A DNA stretch of 48,073 nt from positions 1 through 48,073 of the forward strand of contig JAJVHU010000051.1 in the NCBI GenBank assembly GCA_022072505.1, written 5' to 3'. The notes below the pieces were generated by a model. It searched no databases. It was not told the origin of the DNA and was given only the letters and a program-made list of their open reading frames with translations. The position numbers and the translations under genes are program-made. This stretch comes from Phycisphaerae bacterium (lineage in GTDB: Bacteria; Planctomycetota; Phycisphaerae; UBA1845). Shown one piece after another: positions 33,587 to 41,594 of this stretch. How positions within the stretch are numbered: position 1 is the stretch's first letter; each line of letters starts with the position of its first letter.

Positions 33587-34915
33587 ATGACGCCGCTGGA
33601 CCAGGTCGATCGCATCACCGCGGAGGATCTCCGTCCGGTGTGGACCGCCCTGGATCCGGAGGAACGGGCGGAGGCGTTCCGCCTGCTGACACCGGAGGAC
33701 GGCGACGACCTTTTTCAAGGCCTTCCCACGCCGGATCAACTGGAAGTTCTGCGCGCGCTTTCGCCGGGCGAGCGCCGACTCTGGGTCCGGGCGCTGGCGC
33801 CGGACGACGCGGCGGATCTTCTTCAGGAAATGCCCGTTGAAGAGAGGCAGGGCTGGCTGGACCTGCTCGATGAGAGCACGCGGCGCGAGGTGAAGGTTCT
33901 GCTGGCGTACGCCGAGGACGAGGCCGGCGGCTTGATGAGCCCGCGCTTCGCCCGCATCCGCGCGGACATGACGGTGGACGAGGCGATCGGCTACCTGCGA
34001 CGTCAGATTCAGACCCACCTCGAGACGATCTACTACGCCTACATTCTGGATCAGCAGCAGCGCCTGGCCGGGGTCGTCAGCCTGCGCGAATTGTTCGCGG
34101 CGCGCGGCGTCGTGCCGGTCGCCGACGTGATGCACCGCGAGGTGATCAGCGTTCCGGAAAACATGGACCAGGAGCAGGTGGCCGGCGTCTTCGCGGAGCA
34201 CGACCTCGTGGCGATTCCGGTGGTGGACGCCGAGGGCCGCATGAAGGGCATCGTCACGGTGGACGACATCGTCGACGTCGTGCAGGAGGAGGCGACGGAG
34301 GACATCCAGAAGATCGGCGGGATGCAGGCGCTGGACGCGCCGTATCTTCAAACCGGGTTCCTTCCGATGCTGAAGAAGCGCGCCGGGTGGCTGGCGTTTC
34401 TTTTCGTCAGCGGGATGCTGACGACGGTGACGCTGGATCACTTTCAGGCGGAGATCGTGCAGGCGGGGGTGCTGGCGGTCTTCATGCCGCTGATCATCGC
34501 CAGCGGGGGCAACTCCGGGTCGCAGGCGTCGACGCTGGTGATCCGCGCGATGGCGCTGGGGGAGGTGGGGTTGCGCGACTGGTGGCGCGTCGTGCGGCGG
34601 GAGATGCTTTTCGGGGTGGCGCTGGGGGTGATCCTCGCCGTGCTGGGGTTGGTGCGGATCGGGCTGACGCAGGTGATTTCGGGCGGATACGGTCCGTATC
34701 AACTGGTGCTTGCGCTGAGCGTGTCGCTGAGCCTGGTGGGCGTGGTGGTCTGGGGGACGATCTGCGGGTCAATGCTGCCGTTTGCGTTGCGGCGCGTCGG
34801 GCTGGATCCGGCGAGCGCGTCGGCGCCGTTCGTCGCCACGCTGGTGGACGTGGCGGGGCTGCTGATCTACTTCAGCGTGGCGCGGGCGCTGCTGGAGAAC
34901 GTGCCGACGGGATAG
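33587..34915 (+). CDS. mgtE: Magnesium transporter MgtE
   Basis: 442 residues in the MgtE order: N-domain (about 1-125; LTPEDGDDLFQGLPTPDQ, LAPDDAADLLQEMP), a CBS pair (about 130-255; GRMKGIVTVDDIVDVVQEEATEDIQK closes it), a plug helix, and five membrane helices. The pore motif is GGNSGSQASTLVIRA and the end is ATLVDVAGLLIYF. Mg2+-gated channel of the inner membrane. Starts at ATG 33587; a family A repeat begins two bases after the stop. No M-box-like leader is apparent. Confidence 0.93.
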   Translation: MTPLDQVDRITAEDLRPVWTALDPEERAEAFRLLTPEDGDDLFQGLPTPDQLEVLRALSPGERRLWVRALAPDDAADLLQEMPVEERQGWLDLLDESTRREVKVLLAYAEDEAGGLMSPRFARIRADMTVDEAIGYLRRQIQTHLETIYYAYILDQQQRLAGVVSLRELFAARGVVPVADVMHREVISVPENMDQEQVAGVFAEHDLVAIPVVDAEGRMKGIVTVDDIVDVVQEEATEDIQKIGGMQALDAPYLQTGFLPMLKKRAGWLAFLFVSGMLTTVTLDHFQAEIVQAGVLAVFMPLIIASGGNSGSQASTLVIRAMALGEVGLRDWWRVVRREMLFGVALGVILAVLGLVRIGLTQVISGGYGPYQLVLALSVSLSLVGVVVWGTICGSMLPFALRRVGLDPASASAPFVATLVDVAGLLIYFSVARALLENVPTG

Positions 34916-34916
34916 C

Positions 34917-35010
34917 AGCCCGTTGAAAAAGGGTAGCGCGTCCCTCCAGGACGCGAATTTCACCGGGGAAAACCGGCAACAAAGCCCGGTCGCGCGCCTT
35001 TCAGCAGGCG
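34917..35010 (-). repeat. Repeat family A, copy 3 (inverted)
   Basis: Read on the minus strand it aligns along its whole length with the copies at 2832-2925 and 3829-3923. Its internal stem is CGCGTCC/GGACGCG where the others have CGCCTCC/GGAGGCG, so both strands of the stem changed together. It starts two bases after the mgtE stop. Confidence 0.85.
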
Positions 35011-35016
35011 GATGGG

Positions 35017-35082
35017 ACGCGTTTCAAGACCTTCGCCGTTGGGGGGGGCAAAGAACGCTTCCTTACGGGCGCGGCTCGGTTT
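35017..35082 (-). repeat. Repeat family B, copy 2
   Basis: On the minus strand it reads the same core as the other copies, then a variable G-rich part and GGTCTTGAAACGCGTCC. It abuts family A copy 3 with six bases between, forming a composite after mgtE. Confidence 0.85.
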
Positions 35083-35156
35083 GTGCGCGTGCGGTCCGGG
35101 TCCGACGCCGCGTCTGAGTTCATCCCGATATCCTTCCGGGGTCGCCCGCCCGATCA

Positions 35157-35240
35157 TGCCCGGAAGAGGACTCGAACCTCCACACCCTTGCGGGTACATG
35201 GCCCTCAACCATGCGCGTCTGCCAATTCCGCCACCCGGGC
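35157..35240 (-). tRNA. tRNA-Leu (anticodon GAG)
   Basis: 84 nt. Acceptor stem GCCCGGG pairs with TCCGGGC (one G-T). D arm GCG-GAATTGGCAGAC-GCG; anticodon stem CATGG/CCATG with loop TTGAGGG, anticodon GAG, reading CUC and CUU. A long variable arm (TACCCGCAAGGGT) is typical for Leu. T arm GGAGG-TTCGAGT-CCTCT, discriminator A. The CCA end is not encoded and must be added by CCA transferase. It stands alone among repeats. Confidence 0.95.
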
Positions 35241-35438
35241 GTCGCAGATCGGGTTTTTTTCACAATGACCGGGGCCGACGCGCCGTTCATCACGAAAGAC
35301 CGGTTTCTTACCGCGCCGTGGCGAATGCGCCAAGGTCTCGGAGCCTGCCGAAACTCGGATGCCAAGGCAGCCGCATTCTTTCTACGCCAGGAGGGGTCAT
35401 CGCGGCGCCAGGAACCGCTCGGTTCTTCTCTCGGCAGG

Positions 35439-35534
35439 GTGAAACGTGAGTTCTTCCCCTGCCGGGGAGAAACATGAATTCTTCTGTCCCCATGGGAGAA
35501 ACGTGAATTCTTCTGCCCGCAGGGGAGAAACGTG
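35439..35534. repeat. Tandem array of 28-29-bp hairpin units
   Basis: Units begin at 35439, 35467, 35496 and 35525. Each starts GAGAAACGTGAATTCTTC (with changes) and ends in a short C/G hairpin such as CCCCTGCCGGGG or CCCGCAGGG, so neighbouring units can pair as TTCTNCCCC/GGGGAGAA. There are no unique spacers, so it is not a CRISPR array. Confidence 0.8.
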
Positions 35535-35735
35535 AATAGCCGTGGGCGAAGCCCACGGGAACCCGCGCGTCGATCGATTTCAACCCCTGAAAGGGGTTGT
35601 ACAAGCGTGCGAGCGAAGTCGTCATTCGCGAGCCTCCAGGGTGCGACCCCTTCAGGGTCGAATCTTATGGATGGTTCCGCATGCCGTGGGTTGCACCCAC
35701 GGCTACCCACGTTGATCCCCTTCGGGGATCGGTCC
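35535..35735. repeat. Cluster of five perfect hairpins
   Basis: In 200 bases: CCGTGGGC-GAA-GCCCACGG, CAACCCCT-GAA-AGGGGTTG, CGACCC-CTTCA-GGGTCG, GCCGTGGG-TTGCA-CCCACGGC and GATCCCC-TTC-GGGGATC. Loops are small and stems are 6-8 bp without mismatches. The first and fourth share the stem CCGTGGG/CCCACGG. I see no coding sequence here. Confidence 0.8.
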
Positions 35736-35736
35736 G

Positions 35737-35800
35737 TCGCATGACCTGCCTGAAGCTCAATCCTTCGCATGACCTGCCTGAAACTCAATCCTTCGCATGG
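35737..35800. repeat. Tandem 28-bp repeat
   Basis: TCGCATGACCTGCCTGAAGC plus eight more bases at 35737-35764 is repeated with one change at 35765-35792 and begins again at 35793. After this, up to 36138, the sequence has palindromes (GGAGGATCCTCC near 35890; CCCAGCAC-GCCA-GTGCTGGG near 35937-35956) but no gene that I can support. Confidence 0.75.
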
Positions 35801-35976
35801 CCCGCCTGGGGATCAGCGATTTGCGCGAGCGGTTCCGGTGCGACCTCTCGAAAAAGTTGGAATGTGGTTTTGCCCTGTGTTAGCCCCGGAGGATCCTCCG
35901 AGGGTCTCAGCCCCGGAAGAGGCGCTGGAAAACAGCCCAGCACGCCAGTGCTGGGAAGCTCGCGCGCCGCGGCGCA

Positions 35977-36000
35977 CCGGAGTCAAGTGGAGACTCAGGA
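35977..36000. repeat. Repeat family C, copy 2
   Basis: The 17-mer CCGGAGTCAAGTGGAGA, then CT and CAGGA, matching 102-125 apart from the two middle bases. It lies 139 bases before the PaaK-like gene. Confidence 0.55.
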
Positions 36001-36138
36001 CCGGAGGAATCGCCCCGCGTCAAGAAGGAAGGCGTGGCCGTCCACCATCACGATCGGTGTATCAAACAAAATCGCGTTCCGGTCGCGGCGCTGACACGGG
36101 TTCCCTTGGCGGCGCTGGCGTGTTAGGTTTCCTGCGTC

Positions 36139-37437
36139 ATGCCGTTTCATGTGCCGCAGGAGGAGTCGCTGGATCCGGCCGCGTTGCACGCTCTGCAGCG
36201 CGAGAAGCTCGCGCGGATGCTGGCCGTTGTGCGGTCCACGAACCTCTTCCACCGGGGGAAACTCGCCGGGCTCGTTCCTGATTCCTCCGCCGTCGAGTTA
36301 ACCCGCGCGCCGCTGACGACGCGGGCGGAGCTTCAGCAGGATCAGGAGGCGCACCCGCCTTACGGGACGAACCTGTCGTGCCTGCCCTCGGCGTACGTTC
36401 GACTTCATCAGACCTCCGGCAGCACGGGGTCTGCGCCGCTGCGGTGGCTGGATACGTCGGAAAGCTGGGACTGGTGCCTGAAGTGCTGGAGCATCGTGTA
36501 CCGGGGGGCGGGGTTGCGGGCGGAGGATCGGCTGGTGTTTCCGTTTTCGTTCGGGCCGTTCCTCGGTTTCTGGATGGCGTTCGAGGCGGGCTGCCGGCTG
36601 GGGAATTTCTGCCTTGCGGCGGGGGGGATGAGCACGTCGGCGCGGCTGCGCTATCTGCTGGACAACGGGGCGACGGTGGTGTGCTGCACGCCGACGTACG
36701 CGCTGCACCTGGCGGAGACGGCGGCGCGGGAGGGGGTTGATTTGGCGCAGTCGGCGGTGCGGATGCTGATCGTCGCGGGGGAGCCGGGGGGGAGCATTCC
36801 TTCGGTACGACTTCGGATCGAGGAGGCGTGGGGGGCGCGAGTGATCGACCACGCGGGGATGACGGAGACCGGGGCGTGGGGGTTCGAGTGCGCGGAGGCG
36901 CCCGGGGGCATGCACGTCATCGAGTCGGAGTTCATCGCGGAGGTTCTGGATCCGGCGGCGCTCGCGCCCGTTGCGGACGGCGAAATCGGGGAGCTTGTGC
37001 TGACGAACCTGGGGCGGATCGGAAGCCCGCTGATCCGCTACCGGACGGGGGATCTGGTGCGTCTGACGCGAGGGCGATGCGCCTGCGGGCGGTGGTTCGC
37101 GCGCGTGGAGGGGGGCGTGCTGGGGCGGATCGATGACATGCTGATCGTGCGTGGGAACAACGTGTTCCCGTCGGCGGTTGAAGGAGTGTTGCGCGAATTT
37201 CCCGAGATCGCGGAGTTCCGCCTGACGCCGACGACGCGCGGGGCGATGACGGACCTGAAGATCGAAATCGAGCTTGTGTCCAAGGCGGGTGTTTCCCGAC
37301 CGGATCAGGCCTCGTTCTTGACTTGCGTCGCCGCAGCGGTGAAAGACCGGATGAACTTTCATCCCTTAATCGAGATCGTGGACGCCGGGACGCTTCCCCG
37401 ATTTGATATGAAAGCGCGGCGCGTGAAGAAGGACTGA
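36139..37437 (+). CDS. PaaK-like adenylate-forming enzyme (phenylacetate-CoA ligase family)
   Basis: 432 residues, the usual length of the PaaK group. ATP-binding loop: HQTSGSTGSAPLRWLD (about 91-106). Further ANL features: DHAGMTETGAWGFEC, ELVLTNLGRIGSPLIRYRTGD and RGRCACGRWFARVEGG, then the C-terminal lid LGRIDDMLIVRGNNVFPSAVE. It activates a carboxylic acid as its adenylate and transfers it, probably to CoA. No phenylacetate catabolism genes are nearby, so the acid is unknown. It may stand alone: 105 bases separate it from the PQQ genes. Confidence 0.82.
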   Translation: MPFHVPQEESLDPAALHALQREKLARMLAVVRSTNLFHRGKLAGLVPDSSAVELTRAPLTTRAELQQDQEAHPPYGTNLSCLPSAYVRLHQTSGSTGSAPLRWLDTSESWDWCLKCWSIVYRGAGLRAEDRLVFPFSFGPFLGFWMAFEAGCRLGNFCLAAGGMSTSARLRYLLDNGATVVCCTPTYALHLAETAAREGVDLAQSAVRMLIVAGEPGGSIPSVRLRIEEAWGARVIDHAGMTETGAWGFECAEAPGGMHVIESEFIAEVLDPAALAPVADGEIGELVLTNLGRIGSPLIRYRTGDLVRLTRGRCACGRWFARVEGGVLGRIDDMLIVRGNNVFPSAVEGVLREFPEIAEFRLTPTTRGAMTDLKIEIELVSKAGVSRPDQASFLTCVAAAVKDRMNFHPLIEIVDAGTLPRFDMKARRVKKD

Positions 37438-37542
37438 GAGCTGATCGGGCTTTTCCGGAAGTTTCCGACGGCCGCACGGGAATGCTCTGGCGTGCGCCTT
37501 CGGTCGTGATATGCTCCTTTTTCGCAAGAAACGAGGTGAAAC

Positions 37543-39822
37543 GTGAGCTTGAGCGGAACATCGCGTTACGGACGGCTGGTCGTCGCGTTATGCAGCACGT
37601 TTGCCGTCGCGTCCGACTGGCCGGCGTGGCGCGGCGTGCGGGACACGGGGGCCGTGCCGGAGAAGGCGGCCGTGACCTCCTGGTCGCCGGACGGGGAAAA
37701 CGTGCTCTGGAAGTCGGACATCGGCGGGCGCACGACGCCGATCCTGATGAACGGACGTTTGTATTTTCTCGCGCCCGTCGGCGAGGGGGTCGCCACGCAG
37801 GAGCGGGCGGTTTGTCTGGATGCCGCGACGGGCAAGGTCATCTGGGAGCGCCGCTTCAATGTCTGGTTGACGGACATCGTCGAGAACCGCGTCGGGTGGA
37901 CGGCGATGGCCGGCGACCCGGAGACGGGGAACGTCTACGCGCACGCGACCGGCGGCGAACTGCTCGCGTTCGACCGTGACGGGAAGCCGCTGTGGAAGCG
38001 GTCGCTGACGGAGGAGTTCGGACGTGTCAGCGGATACGGCGGGCGGTTGTTCAGTCCGGTGGTGGATGAGGATCGGGTGATCGTCGGGTTCAACTGCGCG
38101 GTGTGGGGGAACTACGCCCGCGGCGGGCTGCGCTACCTGGCGCTGGACAAGCGGACGGGAGAGGCGATCTGGTTCGTCGAACCGGGCGGCGCGCCGCTGG
38201 ACACGACGTACGCGACGCCGGTGGTGGCGGTCATCGGCGGCGTGAGGCAACTCATCTGCCCCGGGACGGACGGGTATGTTTACGGCCTCGCGGCGCGGAC
38301 GGGGGCGCGGTTGTGGGCGTTTCAGGCGAGCAAGCGTCCGCTGAACACCTCGCCGGTGGTGGACGGCGATCACGTCATTGTCACGCACAGCGAGGAGAAC
38401 GTGGACACGACGGTGATGGGCCGCGTCGTGTGCTTCAACGCGGCGAAGCTGAATCCGCCGGCGAAGGAGGGCGACGCGCCGACCGCGACGGAAGTCTGGC
38501 GCGCCGACGGCGTGGATGCGGGGTATTGTTCGCCGGCGCTGGCCGGAGACCGCCTCTACATCGTGGACAACTCCGCGACGATGTTCTGCCTGGACGCAAA
38601 GACCGGCGAGCAGAAGTGGAAACAGCGCCTCGGCCGCGTGGGGAAAGGTTCGCCCGTCGTCACCGCTGACGGCGTCCTCTACTACGGCGAGCAGAACGGT
38701 TACATCTGGATTCTCAAGGACGAAGGCGACAAGTGCGCGGTGCTCGATCGCGAGCAGCTTAAGGGTCCGGAAAGCCTCGTGGACGAGATTTTCGGCTCGT
38801 TCATCGTCTCCGAGGGGCGCGCCATCCTGATGACGCGGTACGGGACGTACGCGCTGGGGCGGTCGGGCGCGACGGTTGAGTCGGTGGCGTTCGCCGCGGC
38901 GCCCGCGGAGGCGTCGGCGCCGCCGGATGCGTCCGGGCGCGCGTTGATCCGGCCCGCGGAGTTGACCGTGGCGCCCGGCGCATCGGCGACGCTGCACCTG
39001 CACGCCTTCAACGCGCTCGGCGCGCCGATCCGGGGGCCTTTCGGAAGCATGATGCCGCAGTGGACGGTGACGGGCGTGAAGGGCGCCGTGAACGCGGAGA
39101 CGGGCGCGTTTTCGGCGGCGGCGGACGCGGGTTTCAGCGCGGGCGTCGTCAAGGCGAAGTGGATCGGCGATGCGGAGACCGTCGCCCGGGTGCGCACGAC
39201 GCCGGCGCCGCCGTTCAAGTTTGATTTCGAGTCGGTGGCGGTGGACGCGGTCCCGCCCGGGTGGGTCGGCGTGGGCGGAAAAAGCAAGGTCGTCAAGATG
39301 GACGGCGGGAAAGTGCTGATGAAGATGGCGGAGCAGCCGTCCGCCCCGATGATGCGGATGCGCGCCTACATGACGCCGCCGATCGCCGGCGGGTACACGA
39401 TCCAGGCCGATATGATGAGCACGTTGAAACCCCCGACGACCAAGGCCGACATGGGCCTCATCAACACGCGCTACCGTCTGCTGCTGATGGGCGAGTTGAA
39501 CGTGCTGCGGATCGACTCGTGGGACACGATGCCGCGCGTGCAGCACGACGTGCCGCTCAACTGGAAAGAAGGCATCTGGCATCGGATGAAGTTCGAGGTG
39601 CGCCTGGTGGACAAGAGCGGCGGCGGTCAGGAGGCGCAGCTTCGCGGAAAAGTCTGGGCGACGGACGAGCCCGAGCCGAAGGGCTGGATGATCGAGTGTG
39701 CCGATCCCTATCCCAACACCGAGGGCAGCCCCGGTCCCTACGCCTACTCGAACGGGACGACCCCGAAGAGCAAGGGAGCGGAAGTGTATTTCGACAATAT
39801 TGAGGTGCTCAAGAATGAATAG
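37543..39822 (+). CDS. Secreted PQQ-like beta-propeller protein with C-terminal beta-sandwich
   Basis: 759 residues. A signal peptide (RLVVALCSTFAVAS) is followed by DWPAWRG, the usual start of planctomycete PQQ-like propellers. Repeated AxxGxxxW blades include LDAATGKVIWERRF, LDKRTGEAIWFVEP, GARLWAFQ and LDAKTGEQKWKQRL (to about residue 440). A linker (PAEASAPPDASG) leads to a domain with Ig-like and laminin-G/concanavalin-like features (FKFDFESVAVDAVPPGW to YFDNIEVLKNE). Start GTG 37543 with GAGG six bases upstream. Probably a scaffold or sugar/surface protein; PQQ binding itself is not implied. Confidence 0.82.
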   Translation: MSLSGTSRYGRLVVALCSTFAVASDWPAWRGVRDTGAVPEKAAVTSWSPDGENVLWKSDIGGRTTPILMNGRLYFLAPVGEGVATQERAVCLDAATGKVIWERRFNVWLTDIVENRVGWTAMAGDPETGNVYAHATGGELLAFDRDGKPLWKRSLTEEFGRVSGYGGRLFSPVVDEDRVIVGFNCAVWGNYARGGLRYLALDKRTGEAIWFVEPGGAPLDTTYATPVVAVIGGVRQLICPGTDGYVYGLAARTGARLWAFQASKRPLNTSPVVDGDHVIVTHSEENVDTTVMGRVVCFNAAKLNPPAKEGDAPTATEVWRADGVDAGYCSPALAGDRLYIVDNSATMFCLDAKTGEQKWKQRLGRVGKGSPVVTADGVLYYGEQNGYIWILKDEGDKCAVLDREQLKGPESLVDEIFGSFIVSEGRAILMTRYGTYALGRSGATVESVAFAAAPAEASAPPDASGRALIRPAELTVAPGASATLHLHAFNALGAPIRGPFGSMMPQWTVTGVKGAVNAETGAFSAAADAGFSAGVVKAKWIGDAETVARVRTTPAPPFKFDFESVAVDAVPPGWVGVGGKSKVVKMDGGKVLMKMAEQPSAPMMRMRAYMTPPIAGGYTIQADMMSTLKPPTTKADMGLINTRYRLLLMGELNVLRIDSWDTMPRVQHDVPLNWKEGIWHRMKFEVRLVDKSGGGQEAQLRGKVWATDEPEPKGWMIECADPYPNTEGSPGPYAYSNGTTPKSKGAEVYFDNIEVLKNE

Positions 39823-41386
39823 CGAATTCAGAATGGCGAATGCGGAATTGAGGCACAGGACGCCGCGGCACGACGAGAACTTCAAGGCCGTCGGCGCAGG
39901 GACGACACGGGATGTACTTCGTTCTTCGCAATTCGCAATTCGCAATTGGATTTCGACAGGGCTCCTGACGTTCTGCATTGCAGCCGCGAGCGCGGCCCAG
40001 GATGCGGAGAAACCGAAGCGCGGCGACTGGACGATGTGGGGCGGGTCGCCCGACCGCAACATGGTGTCCGACGAGACCGGCATTCCCGGCGAGTGGGACA
40101 TCAAGGCGAAGAAGAACCTCAAGTGGTCGGCGCCGCTGGGGTCGCAGACCTACGGCAACGTCGTCGTCCACAAGGGCAAAATCTTCGTCGGAACCAACAA
40201 CGGCGGAGAGTTCCGGAAGGAAATCACCGGGGACAAGGGCGTCGTCCTGTGCTTCAATGAAGCGGACGGAAAGCTCCTCTGGCAGGCGACGCACGACAAG
40301 ATGCCCACCGGACAGGTGAATGACTGGCCGGAGCAGGGCATCTGCTCCTCCCCGCTGGCGATCGGCGACCGCATCTACTACGTCAGCAACCGCTGCGAGA
40401 TCGTCTGCGCCGATGTCGAGGGCATGACCGACGGCGAGAACGACGGGCCTTACACGAGCGAAAAATACAAGGACAAGATGGACGGCGACTTTATCTGGAT
40501 TGTCGACATGTTCGACGAGATGGGCGTCTTCCCGCACAACCTCGCCACGGCCTCGCCCGTCAGCGACGGAAAGCTCATCTTCGTCGGCACGAGCAACGGC
40601 GTGGATGAAGGGCACATCAATATTCCGAAGCCCACCGCGCCGGATTTCGTGGCCGTGGACAAGGACACCGGCAAGGTCGCGTGGACGAAGAACCTCACCG
40701 CGAACAAGATTTTTCACGGACAGTGGTCGTCGCCGTCCTACGGCGTGATCGGCGGCAAACCGCAGGTGATCTACGGCGCGGGCGACGGCTGGTGCTACGC
40801 GATGGACCCGAGGAACGGCGACGTGATCTGGAAGTTCAACCTGAATCCGCCGGACGCGAAGTACATCCTCGGCGGACGCGGCACGGCCAACGAGGTCATT
40901 GCCACGCCCGTCATCGTGGGCGACCACGTCTACGTCTGCGTCGGGCAGGATCCGGAGCACGGCGAGGGCATCGGGCACTTCTACTGCATCGACGCGACGA
41001 AGACCGGCGACATCACCCGCAGCGGCAAGGTCTGGCACGTCGGCGGCGAGGAGTTCCGCCGGTCAATCTCGACCTGCGCGGTGAAGGACGGACTGGTGTA
41101 CGCCGCGGACTTAAGCGGTTTTCTGTATTGCTTCGACGCGAAAACCGGGCAGAAGCACTGGACGCACGACACCTTCGCGGCGGTCTGGGGCTCGCCCTAC
41201 GTCGTGGACGGCAAGGTCATGCTCGGCACGGAAAGCGGCGAAGTCTTCGTGCTCCAGCAGGGCAAGGAGCTGAAGGTGCTGGGGACGATGGACCTCATGA
41301 CCTCCGTCTACACCACGCCGGTGGCGGCCAACGGCGTGCTGTACATCAACAACCGGAACACGCTGTATGCGATTGCGGGGAAGTGA
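39815..41386 (+). CDS. Secreted PQQ-like beta-propeller protein
   Basis: 523 residues from ATG 39815, which overlaps the previous stop by eight bases. The first 44 residues (MNSEFRMANAELRHR... SSQFAIRNW) are the translation of a family D repeat. A proper signal peptide (ISTGLLTFCIAAASAAQ) follows. Then WTMWGGSPDRNMVSDETGIP and at least six blades with DxxTGKxxW-type motifs (VDKDTGKVAWTKN, MDPRNGDVIWKFN, FDAKTGQKHWTHD). It pairs with the upstream propeller gene. The N-terminal extension may mean the original start was destroyed, and the real start may lie near the signal peptide. Confidence 0.82.
   Translation: MNSEFRMANAELRHRTPRHDENFKAVGAGTTRDVLRSSQFAIRNWISTGLLTFCIAAASAAQDAEKPKRGDWTMWGGSPDRNMVSDETGIPGEWDIKAKKNLKWSAPLGSQTYGNVVVHKGKIFVGTNNGGEFRKEITGDKGVVLCFNEADGKLLWQATHDKMPTGQVNDWPEQGICSSPLAIGDRIYYVSNRCEIVCADVEGMTDGENDGPYTSEKYKDKMDGDFIWIVDMFDEMGVFPHNLATASPVSDGKLIFVGTSNGVDEGHINIPKPTAPDFVAVDKDTGKVAWTKNLTANKIFHGQWSSPSYGVIGGKPQVIYGAGDGWCYAMDPRNGDVIWKFNLNPPDAKYILGGRGTANEVIATPVIVGDHVYVCVGQDPEHGEGIGHFYCIDATKTGDITRSGKVWHVGGEEFRRSISTCAVKDGLVYAADLSGFLYCFDAKTGQKHWTHDTFAAVWGSPYVVDGKVMLGTESGEVFVLQQGKELKVLGTMDLMTSVYTTPVAANGVLYINNRNTLYAIAGK
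39817..39952. repeat. Repeat family D, arms at the start of the second PQQ gene
   Basis: Left arm 39817-39851 (GAATAGCGAATTCAGAATGG and following) and right arm 39924-39952 (TTCGCAATTCGCAATTCGCA) are inverted to each other around a 70-base centre. The element covers the gene junction and is translated. Confidence 0.75.
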
Positions 41387-41419
41387 GGAGCGTTGAGCGG
41401 CATTGATGATGCTGTTTCT

Positions 41420-41487
41420 TAACCGAGCCGCGCCCGTAAGGAAGCGTTCTTTTTTTGACGGTTCTCCAAAGGTTTTGAAACCGTCTT
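41420..41487 (+). repeat. Repeat family B, copy 3
   Basis: The core is identical to the other copies, then a run of seven Ts and GGTTTTGAAACCGTCTTCG. It lies 33 bases after the second PQQ gene and marks the left edge of the lower-GC lipoprotein/protease segment. Confidence 0.85.
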
Positions 41488-41594
41488 CGAATCCTTGCCG
41501 CTTCGTGACCCAGGCGATATTACGGTGTTTCAGAGGGCGGCATTTTCATTCGATTCATAGGCGGCGGTGGTCAGCGCCGACGTGCTTTGAAATG

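Noticed and set aside
35439..35534. CRISPR array
   Set aside because: The 29-bp units are directly joined without unique spacers and no cas gene is present.
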